A stretch of DNA of 64,000 bases from NCBI GenBank assembly GCA_033763735.1, contig JANRJY010000020.1, positions 13,569 to 77,568 of the forward strand, in the 5' to 3' direction. Under the pieces are notes generated by a model. That model had not been told where the DNA came from. It worked only from the letters and a program-made list of their open reading frames with translations, and searched no databases. A program made the translations under genes and the position numbers. The stretch comes from JANRJY01 sp033763735 (GTDB lineage Bacteria; Bacteroidota; Bacteroidia; Cytophagales; UBA9547). Shown here in pieces: positions 63,001-64,000 of this stretch (positions within the stretch are counted from its first letter, which is position 1; each line of letters starts with the position of its first letter).

Positions 63001-64000
63001 GCATCCGAATTGCAACCATCACTATTCAATCATTCAGTCCATCGATTATTCAAACCTTGAACATCACCCAATCGGGTGCAGCCGTAAGTTTAACAGCTAA
63101 TCCAACCACCTTAACCTATGCTTCGACAAGCTCAACACAGGCTATATCCATCACTTCAAATGTATCTTGGACCAGCATCAGCTCACAACCCTGGTTAACC
63201 TTAACGGGAGGAAGTGGAACGAATAACGGAACGATCTCTGCAACAGCAGCTGCCAATACAGCAACCGGTATCAGAACGGCACAGGTAACGGTCACAGGAG
63301 GAGCTTTAACCCAAATCATCAACATCACTCAATCCGGAGCAGCAGCGAGCTTGACTGCCAATCCAACGACCTTAACCTATGCTTCGGCAGGCTCAACGCA
63401 GGCTATATCCATCACTTCAAATGTTAGCTGGACGAGCACCAGCTCACAACCATGGTTAACCTTAACGGGAGGAAGTGGAACGAATAACGGAACGATCTCT
63501 GCAACAGCAGCTGCCAATACAGCAACCGGTATCAGAACGGCACAGGTAACGGTCACAGGAGGAGCTTTAACCCAAATCATAAACATCACTCAATCCGGAG
63601 CAGCAGTGAGCTTGACTGCCAATTCAACGACCTTAACCTATGCTTCGGCAAGTTCAACGCAGGCTATATCCATCACTTCAAATGTTAGCTGGACGAGCAC
63701 AAGCTCACAGCCATGGTTGACCTTAGCGGGAGGTAGTGGAACGAATAATGGCACGATATCCGCTACCGCTTCAACGAATACCGCCACAGGAATCAGAACG
63801 GCACAAGTGACGGTCACAGGAGGAGCCTTAACTCAAATCATTAACATTACCCAATCTGGAGCAGCAGCAAGCTTAACAGCCAATCCAACCACCTTAACAT
63901 ATGCATCGGCAGGTAGCAGCCAAAACATCGGAATCACCTCAAATGTTAGCTGGACGAGCAGCAGCTCACAACCCTGGTTAACCTTAACAGGAGGCAGTGG
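54060..64000 (+). CDS. Giant secreted multi-domain BACON/beta-helix/SGNH protein (3' end outside the window)
   Basis: An open frame of 3313 codons without a stop, continuing past the window. Order: signal peptide (1-22); catalytic-looking domain (23-560) with Y-S-N-E-V-W-N (about E297) and Q-Y-E-G-G (about E460), like clan GH-A acid/base and nucleophile; Ig-like domain (563-650); BACON 1 (651-737); beta-helix 1 starting Y-I-S-P-T-G-N-D-A-N-S-G (742-1270); BACON 2-3 (1276-1447); SGNH hydrolase (1448-1679) with G-N-S-I-T, G-T-N-D and D-W-V-H-P; fibronectin-III (1680-1766); BACON 4-7 (1767-2115); beta-helix 2 starting Y-V-N-D-V-S-G-S-D-A-N-D-G (2118-2697); CBM4/9-like domain and C-terminal beta-sandwich (2700-2910); degenerate BACON 8 (about 2915-3009); BACON 9-11 and a partial 12th. 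Inferred: a surface polysaccharide-degrading or -binding machine, probably T9SS-exported, but its C-terminus is not visible. Confidence 0.88.
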   Translation, partial: MKKLKQLLILLSVLFFYDAKSQSFPGQIGVGLGGLGSVGLSAVYPDVAPTANWKSPDFAGNPVTVDANGWPTQNFDLTVFDARPFNAWNYPGQPTDDPQGIVTPTIFGSYIFSWNGSASITNFSDNGSMSINGPVYNATSNMSTMTVNWNTATCGGGWNCSFFYLRFTNTKATNASATNTGIKNLKIIRPGFNPTTTQLFNNTFVNAISPFSTMRFMDWTGTNGNPEVNWTDRQLTTNYPYNRAPWEHVIALANLTGKDIWINIPAQATDAYVQSLANMFKDNLRTDINVYIEYSNEVWNGMFAQEAYNTNLAVNGAADADVRAYATANLCACNNIYRVLRVAKRIVRIGQIFSTTLGVNINPTSRIRPVLAWQIGGFRQEYQYALQYIKDTYATPNSKNTNNYIYGIAGAPYFNDGGAATNATPAQVVTAMIANSDGNVPGVVELAQYASTYGVRNLQYEGGPDIGGGNATNIQNRVLANRIPQMQTAINRNYARNWFSTTATGTAPVTVNGLANYFVMDGGNPSRYGAWGSSEDLSQLYNTSVSGKYQALCSLTGICGTAPLVAITSPTANSTQSGTFTISTNTTVTSLPISTVEFFVNGLLIGSDNSSPYSINWTPTTIGINTLYARVVDNVGRFYLAPAVTIYTTTAASSLNVSPTSYNYASSGSSQLFTVTSNVSWTATSSQSWLTLSSNTGTNNGAFNATANINTAVGARFAVISLTGGSLSQIINITQAGALPGGTVFYISPTGNDANSGLSPATAWQTATQVKNYAWTTGFNPGDKILFQGNTTITGDLYFERNRPVAGKNVGLPNNLISIGTYGGGMATINSGNSSGIYMYNTAGYSIAGIKFSGTAKGVNNNAGMSFYADANQLFSTLIINNVEAYGYDSGLSLGEWCASTPYLGFTNVSIIGSRFYDNLEGGVGSYGRSKSSHTNLYMRDVYTYRNYGDPVKTANSGSGIVVSGFDGGLVEYCTAYDNGKDNIASSGGPVGIWAYEAKNITFQYCESYANKSLGLDGGGFDLDGGTENCIIQYCYSHDNYGPGFLYAQYGGATTMQNDIMRYNVSVNDGRQGSKSAVYFWGGSTFSNCHFYNNTIYADNSTGKVNGTGGIVYLNGTNYSGIKVRNNIFYVTGGATLINTNGANPATSVIHFQDNAYYAADGNYQYLWGGATYTSLSAWKAAATGQEMDGGNSLGFQGNPLLVNPGQTITFNNPFAIATSLTGYRLQITSPLIGAGSDLRTAPFGSQTIGGFDFYGNTIPQGNAFDVGAHEYQSFLTIPGISSLNFSAAGGNFTITILSNLNWNVLGTNSWLTVNTLSGSNSGSLSITASANASVTGRNATLTITGGGITQFITVNQAGAAGSNLTVNTNLLYYSYRVATQPISVTSNVSWSATSSQPWLSFTGGSGTNNGTFNVVSSLHTIAGLRTAQISVTGGGFTRIINITQTGILPLKIACLGNSITQGNVVGGVVNQWSYRFFLWEKLDSLSMNIDMVGFIPYWFNETSGTMVTTPLSRYTARTFDRDHDAYYGITSSSHLKGDPSTGWTGSPLPSLANRSYFPDFALLHIGTNDNDSEVTTTVSNINATIDEMRKRNPNVVVLLAKLITSWKPINAKVDSIVLAKSTAQSPVVMVDMPPGFINDPAAPGTMTFDWVHPNTVGSVFMAKRWFDPLIQYINDPIFPSSPATISATNLTTSTSRINWASASDNYGIKGYRIFINGSYVTSLSGTAYTVTGLTQGVNYPVTVVAVDFANNLSGPAVTNIFIPVSSFLTANPLIINYPSGGNSQNISITSNVSWTSTSSQPWLTLTGGSGTNNGTISATAAANTATGIRTAQVTVSGGALTQIINITQSGAAASLTANPTTLTYASAGSSQNIGITSNVSWTSSSSQPWLTLTGGSGTNDGTISATASTNTATGIRTAQVTVTGGALTQIINITQSGAAASLTANPTTLTYASTSSTQAISITSNVSWTSTSSQPWLTLTGGSGTNNGTISATASANTATGIRTAQVTVTGGALTQIINITQSGAAASLTANPTTLNYASTSSTQAISITSNVSWTSTSSQPWLTLTGGSGTNNGTISANASANTATGIRTAQVTITGGALTQFINITQSGASFAIGNKYYVNDVSGSDANDGISQATPWKSVAKVNAMMSLFSPGDSILFKRNGVFRGQLTISKSGDNTGKINFGAYGLGDLPVLSGATSLSGWIALGGNIFETTCSGCGSVVNGVFIEGVPQTLGRTPNFNTTNKGYLTIAAHSGTTQLTAVSLPDANDYTGGQLVSRSVRWVLDEYQIISQVGNVFNLASSNYYQLTDNTGFFIQNHPATLDSEGEWYYNPINKTIRVYHTGTPIASLKIEASVSDYNVLLNNHTNLSFTNIQFSNANQEAVYGTNNQHIDFIGTQVLNTALNGIRLISGDQISIINSSVVGTPNNGVTLICNNVLFKNNLIKRNALKEGMGNGQDGQYNALVVEGDGIEVGYNRIDSIGYLPVDYRGDNINVHHNYITNYVMTKDDGGAIYTWSAGSPVNVNRTVADNIILNAIGVPEGSGDPGHKAAEGIYIDDRSSGVQVLRNTVYNCGNNGIFLHNANNIVVKDNLVYNNENQFLIAHDNLAPTFPIRNVDVQNNIFFSKTPTQGLGSYRTIGNDISQFGVMNNNYFCRPFNQSLEINSFDTQPLDRGLAEWRTAFGYELNSKQSPVVLNYYIVNTLIGPNILMNSTLDANINPWYYCWANNGNCQIDWQINGGLDGGCMRAFFTSITSATGAMMLFPQSIGSISNTKKYILRFSAISNTSVSEILKVSLREDGGAFTYLSAPVEVTYNNVRKEYEILFEPTVSISNVRLEFELSERTSTLWLDNLQLFEADIAISNPDNYLFFDYNPTSMSKTVPLAGTYISPDNATITGSITIPPYSSRILIKAQNVTTSGFINVSTLTAFLSTPNSQLLTISSNVNWTITGIPSWLTTSSTNGTNNGTINFTASNNTSTGIRIATITIQSFSPSIIQTLNITQSGAAVSLTANPTTLTYASTSSTQAISITSNVSWTSISSQPWLTLTGGSGTNNGTISATAAANTATGIRTAQVTVTGGALTQIINITQSGAAASLTANPTTLTYASAGSTQAISITSNVSWTSTSSQPWLTLTGGSGTNNGTISATAAANTATGIRTAQVTVTGGALTQIINITQSGAAVSLTANSTTLTYASASSTQAISITSNVSWTSTSSQPWLTLAGGSGTNNGTISATASTNTATGIRTAQVTVTGGALTQIINITQSGAAASLTANPTTLTYASAGSSQNIGITSNVSWTSSSSQPWLTLTGGS
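59361..60404 (+). repeat. BACON repeat array A: four 261-bp units
   Basis: Units begin at 59361, 59622, 59883 and 60144, exactly 261 bp (87 codons) apart. Each encodes L-T-A-N-P...S-N-V-S-W-T-S...S-Q-P-W-L-T-L-T-G-G-S-G-T-N and ends I-N-I-T-Q-S-G-A. Units 2-4 differ from each other mostly at synonymous sites; unit 1 is more diverged at its start. Confidence 0.92.
63087..64000 (+). repeat. BACON repeat array B: three full 261-bp units and a partial fourth
   Basis: Units begin at 63087, 63348, 63609 and 63870 with the same 261-bp period. Units 1 and 2 are identical over about 129 bp (63191-63319 and 63452-63580). The partial last unit is identical to array A unit 2 over its final 110 bp (63891-64000 and 59643-59752). 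The array runs off the window end. Confidence 0.92.

Overview
This is an AT-rich chromosomal window from a member of the Bacteroidota, most likely an environmental Chitinophagia/Saprospiria/Sphingobacteriia-type lineage. The evidence is: three secreted proteins ending in type IX secretion (T9SS) type A sorting domains, BACON domains, a 3HCDH-ECH (FadN-type) beta-oxidation protein, a Bacteroidota-type GNAT, head-GIN (DUF2807) and DUF3108 proteins, the near absence of Shine-Dalgarno sequences, and TAnnTTTG-like promoter elements. Genes lie on both strands in short operons. No rRNA, tRNA, CRISPR array or transposase was seen.

Layout. 0-16.6 kb: an IPT/TIG surface protein, a 97-bp nested palindromic element, a muconolactone-isomerase-like protein, a CcmF-type cytochrome c maturation protein followed by two tiny membrane peptides, a GNAT, a stand-alone aspartate kinase with altered catalytic motifs, a beta-helix/K+-channel fusion, a secreted GSDH-type sugar dehydrogenase, an F420-oxidoreductase-like protein, a BACON surface protein and the RseP protease. 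16.6-31.4 kb: 1-Cys peroxiredoxin, DedA, an RND/MMPL transporter, a HEPN/MNT pair, an AAA_14 ATPase, two tandem beta-barrel paralogues, a BaiN-like flavoprotein, a GH27 alpha-galactosidase and a large periplasmic-sensing histidine kinase. 31.4-35.2 kb: a tight envelope operon (Gfo/Idh/MocA oxidoreductase, methyltransferase, LptF/G permease, DUF502, membrane-anchored receiver). 35.2-53.9 kb: mostly housekeeping genes (fadN, dcd, dedA, gltX, ribF, recN, hemE, pth, a TrpF-like protein), an Hpt/response-regulator pair, and ParE- and MazF-type toxin-antitoxin modules. 54.06 kb to the window end: one enormous open reading frame (3313 codons and still open). It has a signal peptide, a GH-A-like domain, two beta-helices, an SGNH hydrolase, a CBM-like domain and at least twelve BACON domains, several of them near-identical 261-bp repeats.

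The strongest leads are the giant BACON protein with evidence of recombination between its two repeat arrays, a family of low-complexity word repeats trailing the 3' ends of several genes, the beta-helix/K+-channel fusion, the membrane-tethered receiver, and several enzyme-like proteins that have lost canonical catalytic residues (the TrpF-like protein, the aspartate kinase, the HEPN protein). All functional calls come from reading motifs and family resemblance; no database search was run.
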